Source: Enoplosus armatus
Lineage: Eukaryota > Chordata > Actinopteri > Centrarchiformes > Enoplosidae
Assembly (NCBI RefSeq): GCF_043641665.1
Contig: NC_092198.1
Span: 11,793,001 to 11,857,000 of the forward strand
Length of the DNA stretch: 64,000 nt
Direction: 5' to 3'
In this document: positions 37,465 to 47,907 of the stretch, piece after piece
How the letters are laid out: each line of letters begins with the position of its first letter
How positions within the stretch are numbered: position 1 is the stretch's first letter
Notes under the pieces: generated by a model
Seen by the model: the letters and a program-made list of their open reading frames with translations, nothing else
What the model was told of the DNA's origin: nothing
Database searches by the model: none
Position numbers and translations under genes: made by a program

Positions 37465-40400
37465 GTGATCATCTTGTGATCTGTGTGGAGGATTTGCACC
37501 GGGACACTTTACCCTGCAGCACATGCTATTATTTGTTGTCTTTATTTAAGTTCAATTATATTTAAATCCCTCAGAACAGACTTCTTGTGATTATTTAAGC
37601 AAGGGAGAGAAGTGGCTTAGTGTCTAATTACTTTCAGAAGAGAGTTTCACATGTTAAATGACTGCGAAACCCAAGAATAAGTAAATTACACATTTAGGCT
37701 CTTATAAGGAATTGAGTTTGTCACAGCCCACAATGGCTATTTTAAGTACTGAAATAAAACTTGCAGTCGCCAAGTGACAAAAACAAACTGATTCAGCACC
37801 TACTGTATCAATCAATTAGGGTATAAATGTTTAAGTGACAACATGTTATGGTCTTATTTTCCGAAAAAGAGAAGAGTCATCACTTCCTGTTTTATCACTA
37901 GGCTATCTGCCTTTTGACAACTAAGACAGAGTGCTACTAGATTTGCAAAGGCAAAAATAAGATACAAATCTTATTTATTTATTTCACTATGTTTTTCATC
38001 GTGTACCTGAAAGTCATTTTGCCCTCAAAGTTGCATTCAGGTGTTTCAGATTTACTTCCAGTGTGGCTGTAACACACGTTTATAAGACTGAAGGTGACGA
38101 CCAGCATTGCTTCTCTCAGGCAAGTTCACAGAGAGCTAAAACCGTGTTATTTCAGGTGTTAGAGGAGGTCTGATTAATGCTGTAAATCTTGCAGGGTATT
38201 TACACATGTAGCTTTAGCTGCTGTGAAATCCAATTTTATTTTCTTGAAGCTCTCCTTAACAAAGATGGGACTTGATTCATAACATGTAATAAGTAAAACA
38301 CACATGCACACAATCACAAGTATTTCTGATGGAGGTTTCAGAAAGTTCCAGAAAAACGGAAAAGTGAATGCTTCTTCCTGCTACTTCCCTCTAGTGTGGG
38401 CAGTCGTAACTACATCCCACTGGAGTGTGTCAGTTTAAAGCACATTATAGAGACAAGTTATACTCTTAAAGGACTGAAAACAGCTGTTGCCAATATAATG
38501 CTAAATTGCTTTTTTGCTTTTTAATGTTTTTATTTTAGTGTTTAAAGTTGTGCACAACTAGAATGCATTGTTTGGTTTTGGTATAGTAATTAACTTATTA
38601 TTCCAAAATCTTTTTAAAAATCTCTACCTGTGGATTGCTTTACAAATATCAATATCAAAGTCACAACTGAACTGCAATATAATATCCAAAAATGAAAATG
38701 TTGGGGGTGTCATCCTCAAATCAAATAGTGTGTCTTAGTATCATCGTAATCAAGAACAACTCATTCTCCTGTGCACCTTTTATTATGTCTCAGGGTTTTA
38801 TCTCTACGGTTATCTGAGGCTCAGTTAGGTTTTACACGATGCCATCTCGACTGTTCCACCTAGAACAAGCAGCTGAGTTATTAAAGACTCACCAAAATAC
38901 CCCACTCTGTTCCTTCTTTTAGATTCTAATTTGGTTCTGCTGTGATTTATGTCTCGCATCTGAGGGGAGGTCGGGGGGGGGGGCTGTGCGTCACAGTCGC
39001 TCTTAACATAGATGACAAATTTTAGGGGAGGCATTTGGGCTTAATAAAGCAGAACTGAACCAACAAGCAGACAGATTTCATAAAACAGGAGGGTCCTGGA
39101 CACCAGCGGGTTTTCCCTCCGCAGGTATTGACTTTCAGCTGAATTCCTATGTGCCTGCAGGAAGGCAGCCAGAGATGTCACTCAGTACAGGAACACACAT
39201 GGTGCAGGCCCATTTGGCACTTTATGCCTTTAAGAGGGAATTGTCCCTGCCAAGAACAATAACCCTCGATAATAAAATATACCAGTCTGAATGTGCAGAC
39301 CAAGTATGCAAAGCATGTTAATTTGTTCAACAAAAAGTTTTTTTTAAGATTATCTTTAAAGAAACAAGTTGTGAGTGTGTAAAAATACACAGGAATGACT
39401 GGAGGGTCTGATTCAGGATGTGACAAAGACAAAGTGTTTGAAGCTCAAAAGTTCCTTTGCCCTGTTTGAAAGTTCAGAATCATGTCATACATATCACAAT
39501 CTTTATTTTTGTCTGTTCCAATCTTCCATGCAGTCTCTGCATTAAAACATAATCTCGGATGCACTTTCCAACAGCTGCCTAAATGATGAATGGAGAGGGA
39601 GGGCAGCTTGTGGTTTTGCAGCTTTGCCAAACTCATGCAGAGTTCTTGCTGTGTGGGCGTCAGAAGTCAAGGAAAAAACAATGAAACTGCTTTTTGCACA
39701 ACCAAGCATTATGTATTTCTGCCTCTTTATTTGTTAATTTTCAGACAGACATTTACACATGTATTTCTAATTATATTTGAAGCTGAAACACCAGCGTCTC
39801 CTTCGTACTTTGCATTCCTGGTGACTAGTTATACAAGATGTAAACAAGTCATATTTTCTGATTAAAATCTGTAGGCTAAGATAAAGTGTTTTGTCGTAAT
39901 ATTATACAACACCACATCTTTGGGAAATACCCAGCAAGCCAGACACCTCCAGACATAATCCTGACTCATCATCCGCTACTGCAGACACTGTAGGCAAACG
40001 CTCCTTTTAATTTCCTTCCTTCCTTTTTTCAAAATAATCTCAGACAGTTGTAGCTCACGTCAAAATACGTCTAAAACTGTACGACAGATGTCCTAGGCTT
40101 AGCCATAGAGGAAATCAAATTTGGAGTAATGGTGTATTACTACAGAATGATATTCCCCATTTTCTGACAACAATGGTTTAAGAGTTAATGGAAACTTTTT
40201 TTTGTCATAGTTAATATTCAGTGAGCAGCAACAGCACTACTTTAATCATGTGTTGGCATGAATGTATGCATACACACCAGCGCAGTAAAATAGTAACATG
40301 CATAAAAATACTGTACATGATGAATACAATCAGTGTCTCAACTGAAACATATACATCTTTACTCTAAAATATTTTCCTTTCCAGTCATATACTTGAACAT

Positions 40401-40604
40401 GACAAAACACTCACATACACAGATAAGATACATGCCCTTCTTAATGGATTGAATTGTGATGCTGACTAGCAGACATCGGCTCCATTCAGAGAAATCAAAT
40501 CAATCACTTAGTGCACCAATTGCGTGCTGGCGCTGACTTTAAACCCTCCCCCTCTTCATCTTCATCCCCCTCTCGCAACAACAGGCTGTAAGCTATCATG
40601 CAAG
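36901..40604. other. region between the jdp2 leader exon and the Polinton-like element
   Basis: Apart from a (TA)n tract at 37426-37462 and a G-run near 38976, this is AT-rich DNA without a gene that I can support. The jdp2 promoter should occupy the first few hundred bases. Confidence 0.5.
37426..37462 (+). repeat. (TA)n microsatellite
   Basis: A perfect TA run of about 18 units. It is likely to be polymorphic. Confidence 0.95.
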
Positions 40605-40610
40605 CACCTC
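40605..40610 (+). repeat. 6-bp target-site duplication, left copy (CACCTC)
   Basis: CACCTC lies immediately outside the left terminal repeat and is identical to 42966-42971. Confidence 0.8.
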
Positions 40611-40865
40611 AGAGAGTTATATAGACCACCTTCTGTCAAAATTTGACGAGTAGGTCAAAAGGTCAATCTCATTTGCATACGGGTAATGAGTTAAACCTCA
40701 TTTGCATAGTGTCCCACGCCCCCATTACATCACCTAATTTGCATATGAACTGAATGATCGCCGCATTCTGTCGATACTGCGTGTGAAAAAGAAAAAAGAA
40801 AAAAGAAAAAGCACATACTCCTGAAAAGCACAAAGCTGGAAAACGACACCTCCTTGAGGCCCTTA
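40611..40865 (+). repeat. left terminal inverted repeat of the Polinton-like element
   Basis: It is the imperfect reverse complement of 42701-42965. Shared landmarks in order are ATATAGACCACCTTC, GAGTAGGTCAAAAGGT, CATTTGCATACGGGTAATGA, TCGATACTGCGTGTGAA, an AAAAAAGAAAA-rich tract and CACATACTCCTGAAAAGCAC. The arms differ by substitutions and small indels, so the insertion is not recent. It contains three ATTTGCAT octamers. Confidence 0.9.
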
Positions 40866-41056
40866 CCGTGAGACTCTGCATTCAGTGTCGCAGTTACCTG
40901 TGAGAAACACGATCAGAGTTATACTGGTCAAAAATCACAAAAAAAAGCACATACTTGCTGATACATAAGCTGATCCGTCTAATCTGTCGTATGGTAAAAA
41001 ATAAATAAATGTGCCTATTGTTAGAGCGTGATCATTTTAACATCTAGTCAATTGTG

Positions 41057-42015
41057 TCAGGAGGTGGTGCGACACGAGCTGTTAAAGTCACGGCAGACGA
41101 CGGGGTTCAACAGTTGTTGGGTACAGACCGCCTTGTGGCAGACGGTGCAATGACCACCGCACCGGTGACTAATGGGGTTGTTGTAGCCTTTGTATTGACA
41201 GACGTGTCGGCTTCCTAGAAAACGCTTGAGATTCTTTATACCATAGTAGTGGTTTTGCAAGAGAAGCACAGAGAGGCGCGTCGGACGATTTGGGAAAGTC
41301 GGTCTCAAAATGAGAGAAGGTTCGTTTGACGTTGCTTCTGTACAACACCACAATTCTGCAGCGGAGAATTTGCTGACGTCGTTAAAGGTCACAGCTGTCT
41401 GATTGCACAAACCAGCGAGACGTTGAAACATGCCGCCTAGTTGCACAGCTTAGGGTTAGGGTTAGAATAGGAACGGTGAGATGGGCTAAGCTGATGGCGA
41501 CGCAGAGCCGGTCACAATTATTGCATACAACGTACAAATGCTTAGCATTCTTTCTTACGAAGTCACATTCTAGAGTTTTTTGCGCTTTGCATCTCACGCC
41601 ACCGCGGGGGTTGTGGACCACCTGTACGAGTTCCAGGCTAGCGTCGGACATAACTGACATGTCTGATTGTACTGACGTGATTTTGCACGTTTTCACCGAT
41701 CAGCTCCAGCTGTATCACATCTTCGCGTCTGGCCTCTGAGATTGCTCTGTCGGCCAGATCCTGAAGGCTGTCCATAACGTTTGAGTAAAACGCTGCATAA
41801 TTAGGCTCACTTTCAGGAGGAGGAAAATTCAACAACCGTCTTAATTCAAGATTGTTAAAGCGGGCACGCGACACTGTCCTAATCGGGCTAGGATCTGCCT
41901 GATTATTTTCATTTAATGCTGAGGTGGGACCCGCGGTTGGCTGACTTTCCTTACCCCAATTCCCTCCATGTTGCTGCGCGGGATTTTCTGTTGATGGGAG
42001 AGAACCGCCGTCCAT
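41057..42015 (-). pseudogene. broken N-terminal fragment of a Polinton-type DNA polymerase B gene
   Basis: The minus strand carries overlapping open frames in different phases: 42015-41638, 41696-41382, 41446-41057 and 41351-41169. The first opens with an ATG and has an acidic, Pro/Asn-rich start. The second contains a VVHNPRGG-like segment and a run ending CVAISLAH. The third contains YYGIKNLKRFLGSRH and a Cys/His array (C-x10-H-x-C-x3-C-x2-C-x4-C). These resemble the region before the exonuclease domain in Polinton and adintovirus protein-primed polymerases. Several frame changes and an abrupt end before any exonuclease or polymerase motif show that it is non-functional. I leave the breaks as they are. 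Confidence 0.62.
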
Positions 42016-42562
42016 TTCAATAGGCTACAAGCGGGGGGATAACGCAGAGGCGGCTGTGGAGGGTGGAGAATCATTTTGCTCTGAGGAGCGTCCTCTATAG
42101 GATGAAAATAGTTTTCAACGTTATGATCTCCAGCGATTTCGAGAAGCAAAAGACAATTTCAACTACGTCAGCGGCTCCAGCCATTTCTGTTGGAAAATGC
42201 AGAGAGATCTGGTTCAATTGTTCTACAAGCTCTAAAAAAACCTAAATTAACATCTTCATCCATGATAAAATGTCACACCTCACTTTACAACTTCTCACAT
42301 AACTGTAGAATGGTTTGGCTTACTTTGAGGAAGCCTCTGAAAAGAGCCAGCTGCTGCGGATTGTAAGGTTTTCAATTCTCCGATGTCGAGGGGGAGCTTG
42401 TATCCCGAACATGTCCTGGCCCGACTGGCGCCCTCTTCCCCCCCCGCGGCACCTCTGTGATGAGAGAGACTTATCAAGAGCTCTCTAACAACAAGTTTAC
42501 ACAACATGAAGAAGAGAATGCATTAAGTTTTAAAAAGTTTCATTCACTTACCAGATTCAGTT

Positions 42563-42616
42563 TGATCAGGATTACTTGCTGATCGGGATTACTCGCTTGG
42601 TCAGGATTACTCGCTC
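42563..42616 (+). repeat. short tandem repeat inside the Polinton-like element, three ~18-bp units
   Basis: Three imperfect units of the form TGATCAGGATTACTTGC, TGATCGGGATTACTCGC and TGGTCAGGATTACTCGC lie between the right TIR and the polymerase relic. Confidence 0.8.
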
Positions 42617-42700
42617 TGGATATTTTTGTCCGATGTAGCCTTTGCCTGATCCAACTTTGCTCTTTTAGCCGAGACAGGCGGCTGCTTTTTCCTTAAATGG

Positions 42701-42965
42701 TTAGGACCTTAAGGAGGCGTTGTTTTCTAGCTTTGTGCTTTTCAGGAGTATGTGCGTTTTCTTTTTTCTTTTTTTTTCTTCACACGCAGTATCGACGGAA
42801 TGTGGCAATCTTTCATCCAGTTCATATCAAATGAGGTGATGTAATCGGGCGTGAGACCCTATGCAAATGAGGTTGAGCTCATGGCCTCATTACCCGTATG
42901 CAAATGAGGTTTACCTTTTGACCTACTCATCAAATTTTGACTGAAGGTGGTCTATATTACTCTCT
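42701..42965 (-). repeat. right terminal inverted repeat of the Polinton-like element
   Basis: It is the imperfect reverse complement of 40611-40865 and ends exactly at the 6-bp duplication. Two ATGCAAAT octamers are intact; the position matching the third has lost a base (CAAATGAG context). The inner boundary, near 42701, is approximate. Confidence 0.9.
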
Positions 42966-42971
42966 CACCTC
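42966..42971 (+). repeat. 6-bp target-site duplication, right copy (CACCTC)
   Basis: It is identical to 40605-40610 and directly abuts the right terminal repeat. Confidence 0.8.
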
Positions 42972-43959
42972 TCACCCCCGCCCTTACTGCTCCTGTTTCC
43001 GTTTGAGTAAAAGCTCCTAGTGTTATTAGTGCTGCGAGTCACGGATTCACCATTTAATGTTCATCCACGTTATCATGTAGCATCAAAGTCTATGAAAAGC
43101 ACATTCTTTTGTACAAAGACATTAAGTCTTTGCAGTTTTATACATATCAAGGCTAATTTAATGGTACAGTAGTCATGAAAAACAGGTGAGTCATTTCAAA
43201 ATAAATCAGTACAAGAGCTTTTTCTTCCTTTTGTATCATTGAAGATCTCCAAATGGAACCTTACAGTGCTGTTTGAGTGCATGTACATATCAACGCCATC
43301 TCTACCACTGTTACAGCGTTGCTCTTTCAGGGCGTTACTCATGTCAGGTGACCCAGTCTTCCCAAACCCGTGTGACATTGATTTATCCCTGTAAATATAG
43401 CACTTCCTTGGGAATATTACAGCAAGCAGGAAACAGAGTGGTCAGGAGGTGTATGAGGATGAGATAACAGGGGTGGAAACAGTGAGCACACGACAAATAA
43501 TAGAAAGATAGAGATCTGTAACCAGGCAATGTGAGACATATTACAGGGTGCTGGTGTTGCTGGGAGTAATCTCATCCTGAAACATTACTGCAGTAAGCAG
43601 GGAGGCAACTTCCCCATGTTTTGCATTTCATTAATCAGTCAGCTCAAGTCAGTGCTTTACAATTCACAAGTGCAAGGTGCTACACAGACAAAAAAGCACA
43701 TAAAAACATAAACAATTAACAGGCTTACAGTCAGTACATATTGACAAATGTATGATACTTTTGGAGTAGATCATCATATTACTATTAATAAGCAAACCCT
43801 TATAAAGTATTTCCTAATTCCAAAAGCAGTTCACATCTAATTTAAAACAAGCTCTATTTACCAAGGGTAAAATGTAACTAATAGGGCTTTTTCATGGAAG
43901 ACATTTTGACATGTTAGTTAGTACAACACAACAACGACAGACAAAATAACATGAAAAAC
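42972..43959. other. non-coding spacer
   Basis: No gene or clear repeat was recognised. The right part may include the 3' tail of the adjacent LINE relic. Confidence 0.5.
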
Positions 43960-44450
43960 AACTTCTGCTGTGTCTGCGGGTACCAGGTTTCTGCCAAAGT
44001 GAGCCCTTCTGCACCTCAGGGATCTGTAGAGTGCAGTGGCGATTGAGTGGGTGTGTGGTGTCCTATGCTATTGTCTTTGTATGTATTGACCGTACCATTG
44101 AGCTCTGAGAGGGTTGGGTGTGGGGAGACCTATTATCTTGGTAGCACTGTTGGTTATGTGTGTTGAGTTTGAGACAGAGAGCATGAATAAACAGGAGGAG
44201 CAGTAGAGCAGGATGGGTTGAACAATACTTTAGTACAACAGTAGGAGATGGGGGTTTACGGATGGCTGATAATCTTTGATGGCTCCTTTTTTGAATATCC
44301 TTTGTACGCTGGTCAAAGCTGAGTCTATTGTCCAGTGTGAGTCATTTGAAGCTGTAAACTATTTCAACTGTTTCGTTATTGATGAGGATGGGGTGCTGGA
44401 GGGACAAGGCACCTATCACTATTTCACAGTATGTCACAGTAGGAAAAGCA
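43960..44450 (-). mobile_element. degraded LINE (CR1/L2/Rex-like) 3' fragment
   Basis: The minus strand encodes broken pieces of the C-terminal end of a non-LTR reverse transcriptase. One is a TLDNRLSFDQRTKDIQKR-like piece followed by QRLSAIRK. After frame changes come TKIIGLPTPN and YRSLRCRRAHFGRNLVP, which match the usual tail of CR1/L2/Rex-type proteins. Internal stops and frameshifts show that it is dead. The exact clade cannot be fixed by eye. Confidence 0.65.
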
Positions 44451-44756
44451 CGGGTTTACATAATAAAAAATAATGTTGGCTGAATTCCCTTTAGCTCCAA
44501 GGTCCTGGCTTACTGGGACACTTGAATAGAATGAAGCCATCGTTAAAGTTACACCTGTGCGGATGATGGGAATCATGTAAGGTCACCAAACTTCATGAAT
44601 AAATAATGGAGATAAAGGTGAAAGTTGTGCCATCCTCACAGATGCAACCAATGTAAAAGGAGAGTGAGCAAGTCTGAACATGGCCACACATCCTGAACAG
44701 AGCTTTAATCAGCATAACTGAAAACACCTGTGTGGGTGTAACATGGGTGTGTAAGG

Positions 44757-45436
44757 CCTTTAAGTACAATGTTTCGGTACCTGACTATGTATAAAACGTT
44801 GTACTTCTACTACACTACATTTCAGAGGAAAATATTGTAGTTTTTATTTCACTACATTTAATTTGACAACTATAGTTACTAGTTACTTTGCACGTTAAGA
44901 TTTTACAGCAAAAAGTAGTAGTTTAGTTTATTAAGTTTTTTTTAACGGAAGAGCATATAAATCAACTAAAATAGCTCAACGTCACCCAGCTACAATATTT
45001 AAAAGCAGCTTAGACACTAATGCATGCGTATGAGCCACTTGTATTTTGTATTTCCACTTTGTATGCAACTTTGTACTTCTACTTCTTTATTCCACAACAT
45101 TTATCTGATAGCTATAGTTGCTTGTTGCAGATTCAGATTTTACAGAACATGTGATGAGTTTATGAAATATGTTGAATTGTTATGGTAAAGTATGTTGTTA
45201 ATTAGCTCCCTCTTGGCTGGCTACAACACTGAAATACAAAAAACACTAAAAGAATTATACAATAATATAACACTGACGGGGGGCATTCTGCCACACTATT
45301 GATATTGAAAAGCCTACATTTTGCTGATAACACTTTTTCATACAGATTTTGGATTGGATACTGTTACTTTAAACTTACATAATTTTTACATTCTTCTTAG
45401 TCAAAGGAAGAGAAATAAATACTTCTTCCACCACTG
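44757..45436. mobile_element. dispersed fish repeat (MITE-like), copy 2
   Basis: Blocks shared with 22939-23390 include TTCTACTACACTACATTTCA and TTTGACAACTATAGTTACT. A partial internal duplication (TTGTACTTCTACTTCTTTATT near 45070) makes this copy longer. It ends ACTTCTTCCACCACTG, the inverse of the other copy's first bases. Confidence 0.75.
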
Positions 45437-45719
45437 AGAGTAACAGCAGGCAATGGCCTCAATCCCACCCTTAAAATAAAACCTCTCCCCCCTCAGCTCA
45501 CCTCTCATACAGTAAGCCTGTGGCTTGATGGTTGGTTGTGAACAACTCCAGTTATGTGACATTTTACAACTCTGAAACAGGCTATGGAGGTGAGAAGCTG
45601 CATCACACTGCTGGACACACACAGAGTTTGATGGAACAAGTGGAGTGGACAGAGAGTGAGTCAGTAGACAGAGCTGTTGACAGGCCCATCCATCATCACT
45701 TTAAAATAGCACCAAGACA

Positions 45720-45720
<1 letters not shown>

Positions 45721-45760
<40 letters not shown>
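45721..45760 (+). repeat. (CA)n microsatellite
   Basis: An uninterrupted CA run of 20 units. Confidence 0.95.
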
Positions 45761-45764
<4 letters not shown>

Positions 45765-46189
45765 TGATAAAAATGAGGAGAAGCTCAGTTGTTTGGTGCG
45801 TAACACTGCTCGCGCTGTAGCTCCCCCTACTGATGAAAACAAAGACTGCACTTCTCACATCTCACATAGACTACTTCGGCGTGGAAACGTGGCAGACAGC
45901 CTATGTTATAAAAGCTTCAACGGAGGCTTTCTGGCATGTGTAAATTAATACAATGTACTGTTTAGGGCTGAATGTGGTTACATTAAGTGCATTCACTGCG
46001 GTGTCATTTCTGCCTTGAAACATTGCCCGTTGAAGACCTAACCAAACAGACTGTGGTCATTAAATGCCCCGTTTGCTGTTCCGAGAAAGGCTTTGGCACC
46101 ATTAAACTACTTTCTAGACCAATTACCATCACGCACGTGGTGCCCGCTCTGTAATTGATGAGAACGTTTCGTATGTTTACGCTCAACAA

Positions 46190-46400
46190 CACCTCTGCTG
46201 CTCACTCCTGCTTCGATTTTTTCCGGTAACGTCCTCCGGCACCGAAATATGACACCCGTCGCCATGGAAACAAAACAACTGCAATTACCCAAACATGGGC
46301 AAGGGAAGTGATACGATACGGCATTCTCGTGTTGACGTCACGCACAGCACGCACTGCTCCGCTGTAGATTCGGATTCCCTTGACCGTGTCAACGGTGGAG
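46190..46400. promoter_or_regulatory. candidate regulatory island with RFX X-box-like and CRE sites
   Basis: Within a CpG-richer patch lie GTCGCCATGGAAAC (46258-46271, close to the RFX X-box consensus), a full palindromic CRE TGACGTCA (46333-46340) and a TTTCCGG Ets-type site near 46220. No exon is associated. It could be an enhancer or an unannotated promoter. The call rests on motif clustering only. Confidence 0.4.
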
Positions 46401-46768
46401 CCGAAAACGAGCGATGAATAAATAATTAACCTGCTGTTTCTGCTGCTCCCACTCCTTTTAAACACGATTCAGTCCCTAGTGATTGTACTTTATGTAATCC
46501 TGAATCCAAAAATAGGCACTCTGACTTTTTTACGGACTGATACAGAGCTGGAAATATTAATATTCCCAAGGCTCGAAGTTCATTCGTGACACTGTTCTTG
46601 ACTGTTTAGTACGTTTTCTAAAACTGTCATAGATCATTACATAACCTTTATCAGCAGGTGAAGACTGAACAGTTTAGGGTGTTTAGTTTTATATTTCTTG
46701 AGCCCTTCTCATCCATGTTGTCTTTGAAGCTGCAGCTTTAAAACTCATTATTGACCTTGAAAACAGGA

Positions 46769-47315
46769 GTTGAGAAAACAAGCTCACCACAGGGGCCATT
46801 AGCTGTCCTGGAGCTTTCAGTCATATCACGTGATCGTCGTGACCAGATGAAGAGATGAGGTGAGACATGTTGAGCATGAGAAGTTGATGATCATGTGATC
46901 ATATCTCATGATCTTCTTTGACATATGTAGTTGCTCTATTGTCATGGAATTGTAGATGTTCAATTTTCCTTTTTTTTCTGAGCAGTTAATGTCTTCTTGT
47001 CCATGTTGGCTTAAAAGCAGAGGTTCAAAGTTCATTGATGAGAAACCATTTCACCGCAAGGTCAATTTGGTTGCTGTTTCTGAGCTTTCCGTCATATCAC
47101 ATGATCTTCCTCAGCAGTTGAAGAGACAATGACCAGTTGAGACACTTTCAAGACATCAAGCCCTTAAAGTGCTTGGAAAAAAGGAAAATTGAATATCTAC
47201 AGTTCCACAACAACTGGGCAAACTCCAACTGCTGATCATGTGATATGACTGAAAGCTCCAGAACAGCTACTAAATGAACCCTGTGGTGAGACTGTTAACA
47301 TTCCCAACCAAATAA
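46769..47315. repeat. ~550-bp inverted-repeat element with three copies of one arm segment
   Basis: The outer ends are inverted: CTCACCACAGGGGCCATTAG (from 46784) against the segment ending CCCTGTGGTGAGAC (47280-47293). Inside, GGAGCTTTCAGTCATATCAC (46810 on) recurs directly as GAGCTTTCCGTCATATCACA (47083 on) and inversely as GTGATATGACTGAAAGCTCC (47239-47258). GAATTGTAGATGTTCAATTT also pairs with an inverted copy near 47190. It looks like a MITE-type foldback with an extra internal copy and no coding capacity. Confidence 0.7.
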
Positions 47316-47348
47316 CAACGACAGCAAGACATTTTGTGGTTGTCTTAT

Positions 47349-47354
47349 TTTATT
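47349..47354 (-). terminator. candidate poly(A) signal of the fos paralogue (AATAAA)
   Basis: A minus-strand AATAAA lies about 555 bp past the stop codon of the fos paralogue, just before the inverted-repeat element begins. Confidence 0.5.
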
Positions 47355-47907
47355 TCCAGCATTATACAATTTTTTGCATCTGATCATTTTTGATAAGTAA
47401 AAAAATAAACTATGTCATAAAATACATCTTGATAAAATACATGACGTAATCTTTTTTTTATGGAAACACTCGAAAGCAAAATGTCAAGTTAGGGGACACC
47501 TCACAGCAAGATGTTACACCTATACACTACACATTAGTAACCCTGCTATTTTCACTTGTTACAACACAACTTTGTCAACAGTATTACACACACACATTAG
47601 GCTATTGAGCATGATCTAACTTCACATTACATTTAGGGATTTTTAAAAACACAAGATACCACCTCTGGTTGGATCACGGATGATTCGTATTTGCATGCAT
47701 TTTTGTCACCAGCACAAAGCATCTCATCTCTTTGCACCAACAGTATGGAAGAAGTCAACCCTGTTACAGTCACAGAAAACATGTCATCTACACACTTTGA
47801 TGTTTAGGTTTACACAACATAAACAACTCACACTACAAAAGATTATTTGAGAGAGAGATTGCTGGCTGGTTAGAATACAATTACAGTATCATTGCATAAC
47901 TTTTCAT

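Larger units (their letters stand above)
40611..42965. mobile_element. internally deleted Maverick/Polinton-like element (adintovirus-related), 2.36 kb
   Basis: The element has terminal inverted repeats of about 255-265 bp and starts with AG. It is flanked by a perfect 6-bp duplication, CACCTC, at 40605-40610 and 42966-42971. Long TIRs, an AG start and a 6-bp TSD are hallmarks of Maverick/Polinton transposons. Intact ones are about 15-20 kb with integrase, protein-primed polymerase B, packaging ATPase, protease and capsid genes. Here only a broken polymerase-like N-terminal fragment remains, pointing inward from the right TIR. No integrase, ATPase or capsid relic is seen. It is therefore a non-autonomous deletion derivative. 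The structure is read directly from the sequence; the family assignment rests on it plus remembered polymerase motif patterns. Confidence 0.78.
45437..46768. other. intergenic region downstream of the fos paralogue
   Basis: No gene is supported. It contains a CA microsatellite and a GC-richer island (about 46190-46400) with an X-box-like and a palindromic CRE site, described separately. Confidence 0.5.

Noticed and set aside
41450..41465. Interstitial telomere
   Set aside because: Only about two and a half TTAGGG units; too short to call a telomeric array, so kept only as a note on the transposon relic.
40611..42965. Teratorn-type herpesvirus/piggyBac hybrid or hAT/piggyBac MITE as identity of the long-TIR element
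   Set aside because: A 6-bp CACCTC duplication does not fit piggyBac (TTAA) or hAT (8 bp), and the TIRs are far longer than theirs; Polinton fits better.
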